A stretch of 64,000 nucleotides of DNA from Bacteroidetes bacterium UBA4414 (GTDB lineage Bacteria; Bacteroidota; Bacteroidia; Chitinophagales; Chitinophagaceae): the NCBI GenBank assembly GCA_002389765.1, contig DGQM01000023.1, forward strand, positions 49,904 to 113,903, given 5' to 3'. Of this stretch, positions 37,739 to 45,651 are shown one piece after another. A program made the translations under genes and the position numbers. The stretch's first letter is position 1. Each line of letters opens with the position of its first letter. The notes beneath the pieces are model-generated. The model ran no database searches. It worked only from the letters and a program-made list of their open reading frames with translations, and was not told the origin of the DNA.

Positions 37739-38704
37739 CTACATATTTACCACATCGGGGTTGCCCATTTTGCCGGCATTGTAGTCATTGATGCACTGTA
37801 TGATTTGCGCTTCCGTGTTCATCACAAACGGACCGTAAGAATATACTACCTCGTTGAGTGGTTGACCACCAAGCAGGAATATCTCTGCACCCGTTTCGCT
37901 ATAGATGTTGATGTTCTCTGCATCGCGCTTATAGAGCACCAATTGATTGGGTTTGATGGCATGTTGTCCCTCTACTTCCAGTGCCCCATTTACCACATAG
38001 ATAAATGCATTGTGAGCAGCATCTACAGGTATATCCAGCCTTGCTCCTTTATTCAGCTTCAGGTAGAAGTAAAACGTAGGGCTGTATGTCTTCACACTCG
38101 ATTTCTCTCCGTATAATTCACCCAGTACCACACGTGCTGTGTAGTCTTTATTCATGATTACAGGCATGTTCTCGCCACGATACACGGTAGTGCTCGGCGC
38201 ATCGTGCTTGTGCGCAGATGGTATATTGAGCCATATCTGGAAGCCGTGAATCTTGCCACCTTCCTTCTTCAACTGCTCACCGCTTTCCTCCATATGTATG
38301 GCACCGCGACCAGAGTTGAACATCATGTACTCTCCCGTCTCTATCTGGAAATCGTAATTAAGACTGTCTTTGTGATGGCCACTACCCGACAGAAAGTAGG
38401 TAGTAGGTATCACCCCTGCGTGTGGGTGGGCTGGTACTTTCAGGGCAGTGCTGCCGGGCTTCAGCTCTACAGGGCCAAACTCATCGAAGAAAACAAAAGG
38501 CGACACATAGTCGTTGTGATTGCCTGCAAATGCACGCATCACAGGGAGGGTACCTACCATCGTAGCATCAGCATCCAGCACGCGATATACCTGACGGTTG
38601 CGCTTGTTGCTATACATACCACTTTGCCCCAGTAACAGAGACGGTGCTGCTACCGATGCACCCAATATTGCCGAACCTTTTATGAATTTTCTTCTGCTCA
38701 TCAT
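37739..38704 (-). CDS. Pirin family protein with Tat-type signal
   Basis: The 321-residue bicupin has the pirin metal site: H93 and H95 in PAHPHAG, H137 and E139 in IHMEES. Unlike typical cytoplasmic pirins it begins with a twin-arginine signal (SRRKFIKGSAIL, then an A-rich h-region ending near LLLGQ), so it should be exported folded to the periplasm. Pirins act as metal-dependent dioxygenases (quercetinase) or regulators; the substrate here is unknown. It is a single gene, minus strand, 34 nt from the end of the intergenic region shared with the divergent cargo-gene promoter side. Confidence 0.88.
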   Translation of the reverse strand: MMSRRKFIKGSAILGASVAAPSLLLGQSGMYSNKRNRQVYRVLDADATMVGTLPVMRAFAGNHNDYVSPFVFFDEFGPVELKPGSTALKVPAHPHAGVIPTTYFLSGSGHHKDSLNYDFQIETGEYMMFNSGRGAIHMEESGEQLKKEGGKIHGFQIWLNIPSAHKHDAPSTTVYRGENMPVIMNKDYTARVVLGELYGEKSSVKTYSPTFYFYLKLNKGARLDIPVDAAHNAFIYVVNGALEVEGQHAIKPNQLVLYKRDAENINIYSETGAEIFLLGGQPLNEVVYSYGPFVMNTEAQIIQCINDYNAGKMGNPDVVNM

Positions 38705-38826
38705 GTAGTAAAGTTAGGCATATATAGTATAGAAAAAAATCAACTAATGTCTATACATGAATAAAGCCGAATGATATAATGAATTGTGCTATCTGTTGAT
38801 AGTTTTTGATAGTATTTACACGGTTT

Positions 38827-39267
38827 TCAAAGTTTTCGTTTCCACCCATATTCCAGTTTGGTATCTAACACAATGGCTCTCAATACTTGTGAGATGGTAG
38901 GTTGTTGCGAATTGGTTACAGAACGGTTACGTTTTGTTGCCAGTGTAGCAGTTTTTGTTTCAGTTTTGGTTGTATTTGTTTCGTTTTGTTGCAGAGCTGT
39001 TTTGATGATGCGTGCCAAAAGCATACGCTTATCATATACATCTGCCAGCTCTGCACCATAGTCTTGCTGCAATTGTTGCAGTACTGTATTTTCTGTAGCA
39101 GTATATGCTTCCTGTATTTTGTTGCGGATGTATGGAATGGCTAAAAGTCGGCAAGCATTGTTGTAGGCAGCAGCATGTGAAGATTGCGGGTAGGCTTTGA
39201 GGTATGCTTCTCTGCGATTGCCATGCGCAATCATTTCCTGAATAAATGTTTCGTGGCGAAGGTTCAT
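38827..39267 (-). CDS. Terminase small subunit-like protein (orphan)
   Basis: The 146-residue product starts with a helix-turn-helix-like pattern of phage terminase small subunits: FIQEMIAHGNRREAYLKAYPQ, then AAYNNACRLLAIPYIRNKI. The rest is a charged, low-complexity linker (NETNTTKTETKTATLATKR, about residues 95-115) and a short helical tail. No large terminase, portal or other phage gene is near. It may be a remnant or a co-opted DNA-binding protein. The frame extends upstream to 39348, but ATG 39267 is supported by a promoter box at 39288-39295. Confidence 0.6.
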   Translation of the reverse strand: MNLRHETFIQEMIAHGNRREAYLKAYPQSSHAAAYNNACRLLAIPYIRNKIQEAYTATENTVLQQLQQDYGAELADVYDKRMLLARIIKTALQQNETNTTKTETKTATLATKRNRSVTNSQQPTISQVLRAIVLDTKLEYGWKRKL

Positions 39268-39287
39268 AGTGGTAGTTTTTATTAATG

Positions 39288-39295
39288 CAAAAATA
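39288..39295 (-). promoter_or_regulatory. -7 promoter box of the terminase-like gene
   Basis: Minus-strand TATTTTTG followed by CA matches TAnnTTTG. Transcription would start near 39283, 16 nt before the ATG. Confidence 0.5.
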
Positions 39296-39351
39296 CAATA
39301 AAAAAGCCATCTTAAAAGATAGCTTTTGAATAATAAGTTTTTATACAAAGA

Positions 39352-39582
39352 TTACTTCTCCTGCAATATCTCGCAGTCTATTGTGTGACCATTCATCTCA
39401 GCGCCGGTCTTCTTTTCCTTGCAGTCAACCTCAGCATTTCCTTTTGTGTCTTTAGCTCCTGTGTAAGTACCAACACCACCGTGGCTATAGTGTGTAGTAC
39501 ATGAGCAATAATAGTTCAGCGCAAATTTTTCGCAAGAACTAACACTAATCGCTAATAGGGAGAGTACAATAAGTTTTTTCAT
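39352..39582 (-). CDS. Small cysteine-containing lipoprotein (second of a pair)
   Basis: The 76-residue product has a lipoprotein signal (KKLIVLSLLAISVSSC) with the lipobox cysteine near residue 17. The mature part carries YYCSCTTH, a run like GTYTGAKDTKGNAEVDCKEK and IDCEI, so four cysteines besides the lipid-attached one. The neighbouring gene encodes a paralogue with the same cysteine spacing. An ATG at 39588 is also possible. The function is unknown. Confidence 0.65.
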   Translation of the reverse strand: MKKLIVLSLLAISVSSCEKFALNYYCSCTTHYSHGGVGTYTGAKDTKGNAEVDCKEKKTGAEMNGHTIDCEILQEK

Positions 39583-39629
39583 AAGCATGTTTTATCGGGG
39601 GTGTTTAGATGTATGTGAAAATAAGCAGT

Positions 39630-39854
39630 TCAATCTATATTTTCCTTAACATCACAACTGGCAGTTTGCCCATCTGCTTGCACTTCTGCCATCTTATCAC
39701 TGCAATCAGCCTCTGCTTTTGCCCTTACGCTGTTGGAGCCAATATAAGTACCCGAACCAACAGCCGTTGTAATAGTACATTGGCAATGGTAAACGGATGC
39801 TTTATTGCATGCAGTAAAAGTACTTAGTACTATAAAGAAGGCTAGTTTTTTCAT
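39630..39854 (-). CDS. Small cysteine-containing lipoprotein (first of a pair)
   Basis: The 74-residue product has a lipobox FTAC (Cys at 16) and a mature part with YHCQCTIT, GSGTYIGSNSVRAKAEADC and ASCDV: the same C-x-C ... C ... C layout as the next gene, 47 nt downstream on the same strand. The four mature cysteines suggest two disulfides or a metal site in the periplasm. The paralogy indicates a tandem duplication. The function is unknown. Confidence 0.65.
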   Translation of the reverse strand: MKKLAFFIVLSTFTACNKASVYHCQCTITTAVGSGTYIGSNSVRAKAEADCSDKMAEVQADGQTASCDVKENID

Positions 39855-39922
39855 GTTGTTAGCATTTGGTTGAATTCAATTAAATATACTGAAACTTATA
39901 CCCTGGCAATGCAAACATGGCA

Positions 39923-39952
39923 CAAAAAAATCCGCTACGATTGCAGCGGATT
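39923..39952 (-). terminator. Terminator of the DUF2795 gene
   Basis: AATCCGCT (39929-39936) and AGCGGATT (39945-39952) form an 8-bp stem; the minus strand continues into seven T residues. Confidence 0.85.
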
Positions 39953-39973
39953 GTAAATGAATGTGTTACTGTT

Positions 39974-40195
39974 TTAATACTCGTCTTCGTTGAAGAAGAA
40001 GTCTTCCTGCGTAGGATAATCAGGCCAGATATCTTCGATGCCTTCGTAGATTTCGCCTTCGTCATCCAGCTCTTGCAGGTTCTCAACAACTTCCAATGGT
40101 GCGCCCGAACGAATTGCATAGTCAATCAATTCGTCTTTGGTTGCAGGCCATGGTGCGTCTTCTAAGTGCGATGCTAGTTCTAACGTCCAAAACAT
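39974..40195 (-). CDS. DUF2795 domain-containing protein
   Basis: The 73-residue acidic protein (LASHLEDAPWPATKDELIDY, SGAPLEVVENLQEL, EDIWPDYPT, FFFNEDEY) matches the short DUF2795 family widespread in Bacteroidota. It has no signal or membrane segment, so it is cytoplasmic. It is a single gene with a complete promoter upstream and a strong terminator downstream. The role of the family is not known to me. Confidence 0.85.
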   Translation of the reverse strand: MFWTLELASHLEDAPWPATKDELIDYAIRSGAPLEVVENLQELDDEGEIYEGIEDIWPDYPTQEDFFFNEDEY

Positions 40196-40229
40196 ATTAT
40201 AAATTATTTATTTTTATTACCTGTTTTCG

Positions 40230-40260
40230 CAAATGTAAGTTTTCAATTAACAATAACAAA
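40230..40260 (-). promoter_or_regulatory. Complete promoter of the DUF2795 gene
   Basis: On the minus strand, TTTG (40260-40257), a 19-nt spacer and TACATTTG (40237-40230) match both Bacteroidota promoter elements. Confidence 0.75.
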
Positions 40261-40452
40261 TTTTCTATTCTTAAGGTTATCCTATGTTTTATAACATCAG
40301 CCATATTGTATGGTTTAACCGGGTTACGCATCCATTCAAAAACGAACGCTGAAAGCGGTTTGTTTATTTCTTAGCTTATTATCGTTTATTTGTATTGTAT
40401 CATTATCTAAAAACATGGTATTGCCCGATGGGGTTGTACATATAATAGTGCT

Positions 40453-41100
40453 ATGCTTGTTGCTGAAAATCTGGTAAAAAAATACGGAAGCCTCACGGTT
40501 GTAAATGGTGTAAGCCTCAGCATAGGCAAAGGAGAGGTTGTATCTGTAGTAGGGCAATCGGGTGCAGGCAAGAGCACACTGCTGCACTTGCTCGGCGCAC
40601 TGGATAAGCCCGACAGCGGAAGCGTATTGATAGACGGTACTGATATATTTAAGCTCCCTGCCAAAAAGCAAGCTGCCTTTCGCAACAAACATATTGGCTT
40701 TGTATTTCAGTTTCACCACTTGCTGCCCGAGTTCAGCGCGGTAGAAAATGTATCTGTACCACTGTGGATAGCAGGACAAGGCAGGAAGCAAGCAATGGAT
40801 AATGCGGCAGCTATACTGGACATTGTAGGGCTTGGTAATAAGCTGGATAATAAACCATCTGAATTATCGGGCGGTGAACAACAACGCGTAGCCATAGCGC
40901 GCGCATTGGTAAATAAACCGAGCATTATTATGGCCGATGAACCTACCGGCAACCTGGATAGCGCCAACGCTCAATCCATCCATCAGCTGTTTATAGACCT
41001 CCGAAACAAGCTGGGGCAGACTTTTGTGATGATAACCCACAATGAAGAGCTGGCAGGAATGACGGATAGGACACTGACCATGAAAGATGGTAAGATATAA
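40453..41100 (+). CDS. lolD: LolD-type ABC transporter ATP-binding protein
   Basis: The 215-residue ATPase has Walker A GQSGAGKST (34-42), the ABC signature LSGGEQQR (138-145), Walker B IIMADEP (158-164) and the H-loop THNEE near the C-terminus. The sequence belongs to the LolD/MacB/FtsE group, which powers lipoprotein release or MacB-like mechanotransmission. No permease gene is adjacent; in Bacteroidota LolCE-type permeases are often encoded elsewhere. The function as lipoprotein releaser is probable but not certain. The 257 nt upstream hold the DUF2795 promoter on the other strand and no clear promoter for this gene. Confidence 0.85.
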   Translation: MLVAENLVKKYGSLTVVNGVSLSIGKGEVVSVVGQSGAGKSTLLHLLGALDKPDSGSVLIDGTDIFKLPAKKQAAFRNKHIGFVFQFHHLLPEFSAVENVSVPLWIAGQGRKQAMDNAAAILDIVGLGNKLDNKPSELSGGEQQRVAIARALVNKPSIIMADEPTGNLDSANAQSIHQLFIDLRNKLGQTFVMITHNEELAGMTDRTLTMKDGKI

Positions 41101-41215
41101 GCCTGACAAGTGATAGAGGGCTTTTTACAAATACTTAAAATAACTATATCAATAGTTTTAACAGGTTAAGTTTTAAAGAATTTGTGGGCTTTCTTCGTGT
41201 TTTAGTCAAAAAGTA

Positions 41216-41223
41216 TATTTTTG
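41216..41223 (+). promoter_or_regulatory. -7 promoter box of the acpP-fabF-rnc operon
   Basis: TATTTTTG followed by CA matches TAnnTTTG, 24 nt before the acpP ATG. The -33 region (around TTCTTCG) is weak. Confidence 0.55.
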
Positions 41224-41247
41224 CACCATAAAATAAATGCATTAGCC

Positions 41248-41484
41248 ATGTCTGAAATTGCAAATCGCGTTAAAAAGATTATCGTTGATAAACTTGGTGT
41301 TGACGAATCTGAAGTAACAACTGAGGCTAGTTTTACAAACGATCTGGGAGCTGACTCTCTGGATACTGTAGAACTGATCATGGAATTCGAAAAAGAATTC
41401 AACATCTCTATTCCTGATGAACAAGCTGAAACTATAACAACTGTAGGACAGGCTGTTTCTTATCTGGAAGAACACGTAAAGTAA
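41248..41484 (+). CDS. acpP: Acyl carrier protein
   Basis: The 78-residue acidic protein has the phosphopantetheine attachment motif DSL at D36-S37-L38 within LGADSLDTVEL. It carries growing acyl chains in fatty acid synthesis. ATG 41248 gives the usual ACP length; the frame extends upstream past the promoter and is not used. fabF begins 34 nt after the stop, the common acpP-fabF order. Confidence 0.97.
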   Translation: MSEIANRVKKIIVDKLGVDESEVTTEASFTNDLGADSLDTVELIMEFEKEFNISIPDEQAETITTVGQAVSYLEEHVK

Positions 41485-41518
41485 TCAATCAAGCTATTCA
41501 GTAACTGAAATTGTTTCA

Positions 41519-42778
41519 ATGAATTCACCGTTCAGACGAGTTGTCGTTACGGGTATCGGCGCCCTTACGCCCATAGGTAATACTGCTCCCGCATATTGGG
41601 AAGGCCTTATCAATGGCGTTTCGGGCGCTGATTTCATTACCAATTTTGATGCGAGCAAGTTTAAAACAAGGTTTGCATGCGAATTGAAAGGATTTAATCC
41701 CGAAGACTTTCTGGAAAAGAAAGAAGCACGCAAACTTGACCGTTTTGCCCAAGTAGCTATTGTAGCTGCAGACGAAGCGGTAAAAAATGCTAAACTGGAT
41801 GACCCAAGCCTTAATAAAGACCGCATTGGTGTAATATGGGCTTCGGGTATCGGCGGTATGATTACCTTCATCGAAGAGATGACTGCGTTCAACGCAGGTG
41901 ATGGTACACCACGTTTCAACCCATTCTTCATTCCTAAGCTGATTCTGGACATTGCTGCAGGCCATATCTCTATGCGCTACAGCTTCCGTGGTCCGAACTT
42001 TGCTACCGTTAGTGCCTGTGCATCTGCTACCAACGGCCTGATAGACGCCTTTACTTATATACGCCTTGGCAAAGCCGATGCGATAGTAACAGGTGGTTCT
42101 GAGGCTGTAGTTACCCAATCGGGTATTGGTGGTTTCAATGCCATGAAAGCATTGAGCGAACGCAATGACGACCCGAAGACAGCTAGCCGTCCATTTGATT
42201 TGGACCGCGACGGGTTTGTACTGGGTGAAGGTGCCGGTGCCATTATTCTGGAAGAATTGGAGCACGCAAAAGCACGCGGTGCTACCATTTATGCAGAGGT
42301 TGCAGGCGGCGGCATGAGTGCCGATGCTTATCACCTGACTGCTCCGCATCCGGAAGGCTTGGGTGTTATCAACGTAATGAACAATGCATTGAACGATGCC
42401 GGTATGAAGCCTGAGGATATTGATTACATTAACGTGCACGGTACATCTACACCGTTGGGCGATATAGCCGAAATCATTGCTATACAAAAAGTATTTGGCG
42501 AGCATGCTTATAACTTAAATATAAGCTCTACCAAATCTATGACAGGCCACCTGCTGGGTGCTGCCGGTGGTATAGAAGCGATTGCCGCTATATTATCTGT
42601 AGTTAATGATATGGTACCACCTACCATCAACCACAAGACTACAGACCCTGCATTCGACCCGAGACTGAATTTCACATTGCACAATGCGCAGAAACGTACC
42701 GTACGTGCAGCGCTGAGCAACACATTCGGCTTTGGTGGTCACAATGCGTCTATTATCTTCAAAAAATACGAAGAATAG
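41519..42778 (+). CDS. fabF: 3-oxoacyl-[acyl-carrier-protein] synthase II (FabF)
   Basis: The 419-residue condensing enzyme extends acyl-ACP with malonyl-ACP. The catalytic triad is present: C167 in SACAS, H307 in VHGTSTPLGD and H344 in TGHLLGAAG. The C-terminal NTFGFGGHN motif is intact. It lies between acpP and rnc, with 3 nt to the latter, forming a conserved operon. Confidence 0.97.
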   Translation: MNSPFRRVVVTGIGALTPIGNTAPAYWEGLINGVSGADFITNFDASKFKTRFACELKGFNPEDFLEKKEARKLDRFAQVAIVAADEAVKNAKLDDPSLNKDRIGVIWASGIGGMITFIEEMTAFNAGDGTPRFNPFFIPKLILDIAAGHISMRYSFRGPNFATVSACASATNGLIDAFTYIRLGKADAIVTGGSEAVVTQSGIGGFNAMKALSERNDDPKTASRPFDLDRDGFVLGEGAGAIILEELEHAKARGATIYAEVAGGGMSADAYHLTAPHPEGLGVINVMNNALNDAGMKPEDIDYINVHGTSTPLGDIAEIIAIQKVFGEHAYNLNISSTKSMTGHLLGAAGGIEAIAAILSVVNDMVPPTINHKTTDPAFDPRLNFTLHNAQKRTVRAALSNTFGFGGHNASIIFKKYEE

Positions 42779-42781
42779 CGC

Positions 42782-43504
42782 GTGCGCAGGTTCACGGCAC
42801 GAATCTTACATTTCTTTTCTCCCAACAAAGAGTTGGTGCGACAACTGGAGCACTTGCTGGGTTATACCCCTAAGCATTTGCCATACTACCAGCTTGCATT
42901 AATGCACCGCAGCAAGATTGAAGAGCTGCAGCAAAACAATGAAAGACTGGAGTTTCTGGGTGATGCCATACTGGGCTCTATTGTTGCAGAGTATCTTTTC
43001 AAAAAATATCCTACCCAACCCGAAGGCTACCTTACAGAGCTTCGCAGCCGTATTGTGCGCCGCGAAACAATGAATAATGTAGCACTGCGCATGGGCCTGC
43101 ACAAAATGGTGCAGTATAACCAGAACGACCGTGGGCTGAGCCGCAGCCACATCTTTGGCAATGCGCTGGAAGCCTTGATAGGTGCGGTTTATCTGGATCA
43201 GGGTTTCTCCCGTACACGTACTTTTATCCTCAATCAGGTTATAAAACCATACATAGATATTGAGGTAATGGAAAGCACCGATACCAACTACAAAAACAAA
43301 CTGCTGAGCTGGGCACAACGCAATGGCAAAGAGCTTGCATTTGAAAGTATAGATGAAAAAGTAGAAGGTACGCGCAAGGTGTTTACCATTGCTATTGTAT
43401 TGAGTGGTGAACAGGTAGCTACAGGTACAGGCTTCAACAAAAAAGAAGCAGGCCAGGTCGCAGCACAAAAAGCATTGGAGCTGCTGGGCGTAAAGGGCAG
43501 TTAG
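42782..43504 (+). CDS. rnc: Ribonuclease III
   Basis: The 240-residue endonuclease cleaves double-stranded RNA in rRNA and mRNA processing. The signature NERLEFLGDA is at 53-62 with E57 and D61; the second metal cluster has E130, but N127 stands where E. coli has D114. A C-terminal double-stranded RNA-binding domain follows (about 165-236). The start is GTG at 42782, 3 nt after the fabF stop, so it is translationally linked to fabF. No terminator is evident after it. Confidence 0.95.
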   Translation: MRRFTARILHFFSPNKELVRQLEHLLGYTPKHLPYYQLALMHRSKIEELQQNNERLEFLGDAILGSIVAEYLFKKYPTQPEGYLTELRSRIVRRETMNNVALRMGLHKMVQYNQNDRGLSRSHIFGNALEALIGAVYLDQGFSRTRTFILNQVIKPYIDIEVMESTDTNYKNKLLSWAQRNGKELAFESIDEKVEGTRKVFTIAIVLSGEQVATGTGFNKKEAGQVAAQKALELLGVKGS

Positions 43505-43519
43505 ATTCTCAAAATAATT

Positions 43520-43861
43520 TTAATCCTCCCCCACGTGCAGCTTGTGGAATAACCTATGTGCTGCAGGTGCCAGTATAATGCCAATATTGGTAATGAATAC
43601 TACACCGCTGAACAGTGCATAGAATGAAGAAAACAATTTGCCCGCAGTGGTTTTAATTTCTACCACAGGGCCCATGCCGCTCAATATCATGCTGGCATTG
43701 TGCAGCGAGTCTATCCAGGCAATATCGGCTGTGTAGTGGTAGCCTAAAATACCAATCAGCAGGCAGATGCCAAGTATTACCGAAGCAAACACAACACTGC
43801 GCATCATTCTACCATAAAACACGGAAACAGGCGCCAGCTTTTGATGTTTCTTCTCGTACAT
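43520..43861 (-). CDS. Small membrane protein, possible two-helix channel-like fold
   Basis: The 113-residue protein has a hydrophobic helix at about 20-42 (SVVFASVILGICLLIGILGY), a re-entrant-like segment (SLHNASMILSGMGPV, about 52-66) and a second helix (FSSFYALFSGVVFITNIGIIL, about 76-96), then a histidine-rich tail (HRLFHKLH). The arrangement of two helices with a pore-like loop recalls small ion-channel modules, but the loop has no K+ filter. It is convergent with rnc and lies downstream of the paa operon on the same strand. The function is unknown. Confidence 0.7.
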   Translation of the reverse strand: MYEKKHQKLAPVSVFYGRMMRSVVFASVILGICLLIGILGYHYTADIAWIDSLHNASMILSGMGPVVEIKTTAGKLFSSFYALFSGVVFITNIGIILAPAAHRLFHKLHVGED

Positions 43862-43900
43862 ACAGAAAAAGTAAAAAGAAAAACTGAAAAAGAAAAAATC

Positions 43901-44392
43901 TTAGTGGCACTTGAAATGCTCAAACGGCTCTTTGCAATCAAGACACTTGTATAGCGACTTGCAGGATGTAGGCCCGAAGCGGCTTACCAGCTCTGTATGT
44001 TCGCTATTGCAACGCGGGCATGGTATATTATCATCCTCGAACAATGCGAGCGGATTGTCTGATGTTTTGCGAACAGGCGGCGCAATGCCGTATTCCTTCA
44101 GCTTGCGTTTACCATCTTCAGTCATCCAATCGGTTGTCCATGCAGGGCTAAGCTGCTGCTCTATGTGCACTTTCTTGAAACCCCTGCTCATCAATGCCAT
44201 ACGGATGTTAATACCAATCACATCCATTGCAGGGCAGCCGCTGTAGGTAGGCGTAATAGCTACCGTTACTTCATCATCTGCAATACGTACATCTCTTACA
44301 ATACCCAGATCGAGTATGGTAAGTACCGGCACCTCAGGATCTGTAACCTGTTGCAGCCAGTCGTATACTTGTGTAGTTGTTATTGCAGGCAT
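43901..44392 (-). CDS. paaD: Phenylacetyl-CoA epoxidase subunit PaaD
   Basis: The 163-residue protein has an N-terminal MIP18/DUF59 domain (VTDPEVPVLTILDLGIV, then ITPTYSGCPAMDVI) and a C-terminal zinc-ribbon-like module with CPRC and CLDC. PaaD is thought to help mature iron centres of the PaaABCE epoxidase that converts phenylacetyl-CoA to its ring epoxide. It is the last paa gene of this operon and is separated from paaC by an unrelated TonB-like gene. paaE (the reductase) is not in the window. Confidence 0.92.
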   Translation of the reverse strand: MPAITTTQVYDWLQQVTDPEVPVLTILDLGIVRDVRIADDEVTVAITPTYSGCPAMDVIGINIRMALMSRGFKKVHIEQQLSPAWTTDWMTEDGKRKLKEYGIAPPVRKTSDNPLALFEDDNIPCPRCNSEHTELVSRFGPTSCKSLYKCLDCKEPFEHFKCH

Positions 44393-44406
44393 TTAAGATG
44401 AAGCTA

Positions 44407-44805
44407 CTAATTTGTCAATATGAAAGTGATGGGCTGAGTATAACGCATTGGTACTTTAATCCATTTTTTTAAGTCACTACGTCTTACCTTAGCCGGCACC
44501 CAATCAGGCATGCTTTTTACAACTCTGATAGCTTCGCTATCACAATCTGAACTTAAGCCTTGCACAATGGTTACACTATCTATTCTACCTTTTTCAGTTA
44601 CTACAAATTTCACGCTTACATTTCCCTGAATGTTGTTTGCCTTTGCAAAAGCAGGATAAACAAGTTTAGTCTTCAAATATTCTTTGATACTGTATTCAGG
44701 ATATGCGTCTTTTATTTGGTAAGCATACAGTTTAGTATTACTATCATTAGTTTGTGCATATACAGCACTATTTAATAACAGTAATATTAATAACCAATAC
44801 TTCAT
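44407..44805 (-). CDS. Periplasmic TonB C-terminal domain protein inserted in the paa operon
   Basis: The 132-residue product has a signal peptide (LLILLLLNSAVYAQ) instead of a TonB transmembrane anchor with a proline-rich spacer. Residues about 45-125 match the TonB C-terminal fold: YPAFAKANNIQGNVSVKFVV, then SEAIRVVKSMPDWVPA and VPMRYTQPITF. The ATG at 44805 is one base after the paaC stop, and paaD starts 14 nt after its end, so it is part of the operon. As it lacks an energy-coupling anchor it is not a normal TonB; many such single-domain proteins are made by Bacteroidota with unknown roles. A longer frame to 44898 exists but would overlap paaC. Confidence 0.8.
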   Translation of the reverse strand: MKYWLLILLLLNSAVYAQTNDSNTKLYAYQIKDAYPEYSIKEYLKTKLVYPAFAKANNIQGNVSVKFVVTEKGRIDSVTIVQGLSSDCDSEAIRVVKSMPDWVPAKVRRSDLKKWIKVPMRYTQPITFILTN

Positions 44806-44806
44806 A

Positions 44807-45649
44807 CTACCACTCCATATCAGGATATGCACGTTGCATAAACTGCATTTCTGCCAATACAAAGCCGAGGTTTTCGCTGTGTCGACATTCTTTACCACCG
44901 CTATGCATCCAGTTGTTGGCAGGTAGTGTAAGTGTTGCTTCTTCTATTACGGTAGTAACGTGTTGCATCCATTTAGTTTTGATGGCTGCAAGGTCTACAC
45001 CAATACCTTCTGCAAGCATTGCTTTATCGGCTTCCGTAGCTTCAAACATCTCGCCTGTGTATGCCCAGCGATTATCTAATGCTTCCTGCATACGTGCTTT
45101 ACTTTCATCTGTGCCATCACCCAAGCGTATCATCCATTCGCTGCTCCAGCGCAGGTGGTAGGTTACTTCTTTCAGCGATTTTTCTGCAACAGCAGCGAAA
45201 ACAGTGTCTTTGCTTTTTTGCAGCTCAGTATAGAAATAGTAGTTGAAAGCATCGTAGAAGAATGAGCGAACTATCGTGTATGCCCAGTCTTTATTAGGTT
45301 GTTCTGTAAGCAATACATTGCGGAAATCCCAAGAGTCGCGCAGGTATGCAAGATCATCTTCGTCTATGTTTTCGCCCTTGTTTATTTTGGTTTGCAATGC
45401 AGTAGAAGTAAACAATGTGTTCTTCTGTTCAGCAGGCAATGCATTAAACATATCAGCCGCATGTTGATACAGTGAACGTGCCTGACCAAGATGATCGAGC
45501 GATGTATTGGTAATAGCAATATCCTGCTCCAGTATCGGGCCATGACCACACCATTCGCTGATGCGGTGTCCGATAATCAATGCATTATCTGCTATCTGTA
45601 ATGTGTATAGTAGTTGGCTAGTTGATTGGTTGACTTGTTGATTTGTCAT
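44807..45649 (-). CDS. paaC: Phenylacetyl-CoA epoxidase structural subunit PaaC
   Basis: The 280-residue ferritin-like protein is the non-catalytic partner of PaaA in the epoxidase core. LLYTLQIADNALIIGHRISEWCGHGP near the N-terminus is the family hallmark. The first 13 codons before LLY are unusual: they are translated from the 8-bp-periodic repeat described separately, giving a Q/N/S-rich extension. The gene starts 2 nt after the four-helix-bundle gene. The start could have been different before that insertion, but no other ATG is available before the conserved region. Confidence 0.93.
   Translation of the reverse strand: MTNQQVNQSTSQLLYTLQIADNALIIGHRISEWCGHGPILEQDIAITNTSLDHLGQARSLYQHAADMFNALPAEQKNTLFTSTALQTKINKGENIDEDDLAYLRDSWDFRNVLLTEQPNKDWAYTIVRSFFYDAFNYYFYTELQKSKDTVFAAVAEKSLKEVTYHLRWSSEWMIRLGDGTDESKARMQEALDNRWAYTGEMFEATEADKAMLAEGIGVDLAAIKTKWMQHVTTVIEEATLTLPANNWMHSGGKECRHSENLGFVLAEMQFMQRAYPDMEW
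45620..45648 (+). repeat. Repeat copy A (left inverted copy)
   Basis: A 29-bp sequence beginning AGTTGATTGGTTGAC and ending TTGTCA, with 8-bp periodicity (TTGA every 8 bases). It lies inside the 5' end of paaC and points into the four-helix-bundle gene. It is 26/29 identical to copy C at 62579-62607. Confidence 0.8.
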
Positions 45650-45651
45650 TC

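Noticed and set aside
38791..38816. Hairpin CTATC-TGTT-GATAG as a terminator of the terminase-like gene
   Set aside because: The stem is only 5 bp and the minus-strand side has no T run.
40410..40452. Promoter for the lolD-like gene
   Set aside because: No TAnnTTTG or near match with a sensible spacing was found before 40453.
41525..42505. A 326-codon open frame antisense to fabF
   Set aside because: It is fully covered by fabF on the other strand, with a composition typical of antisense frames.
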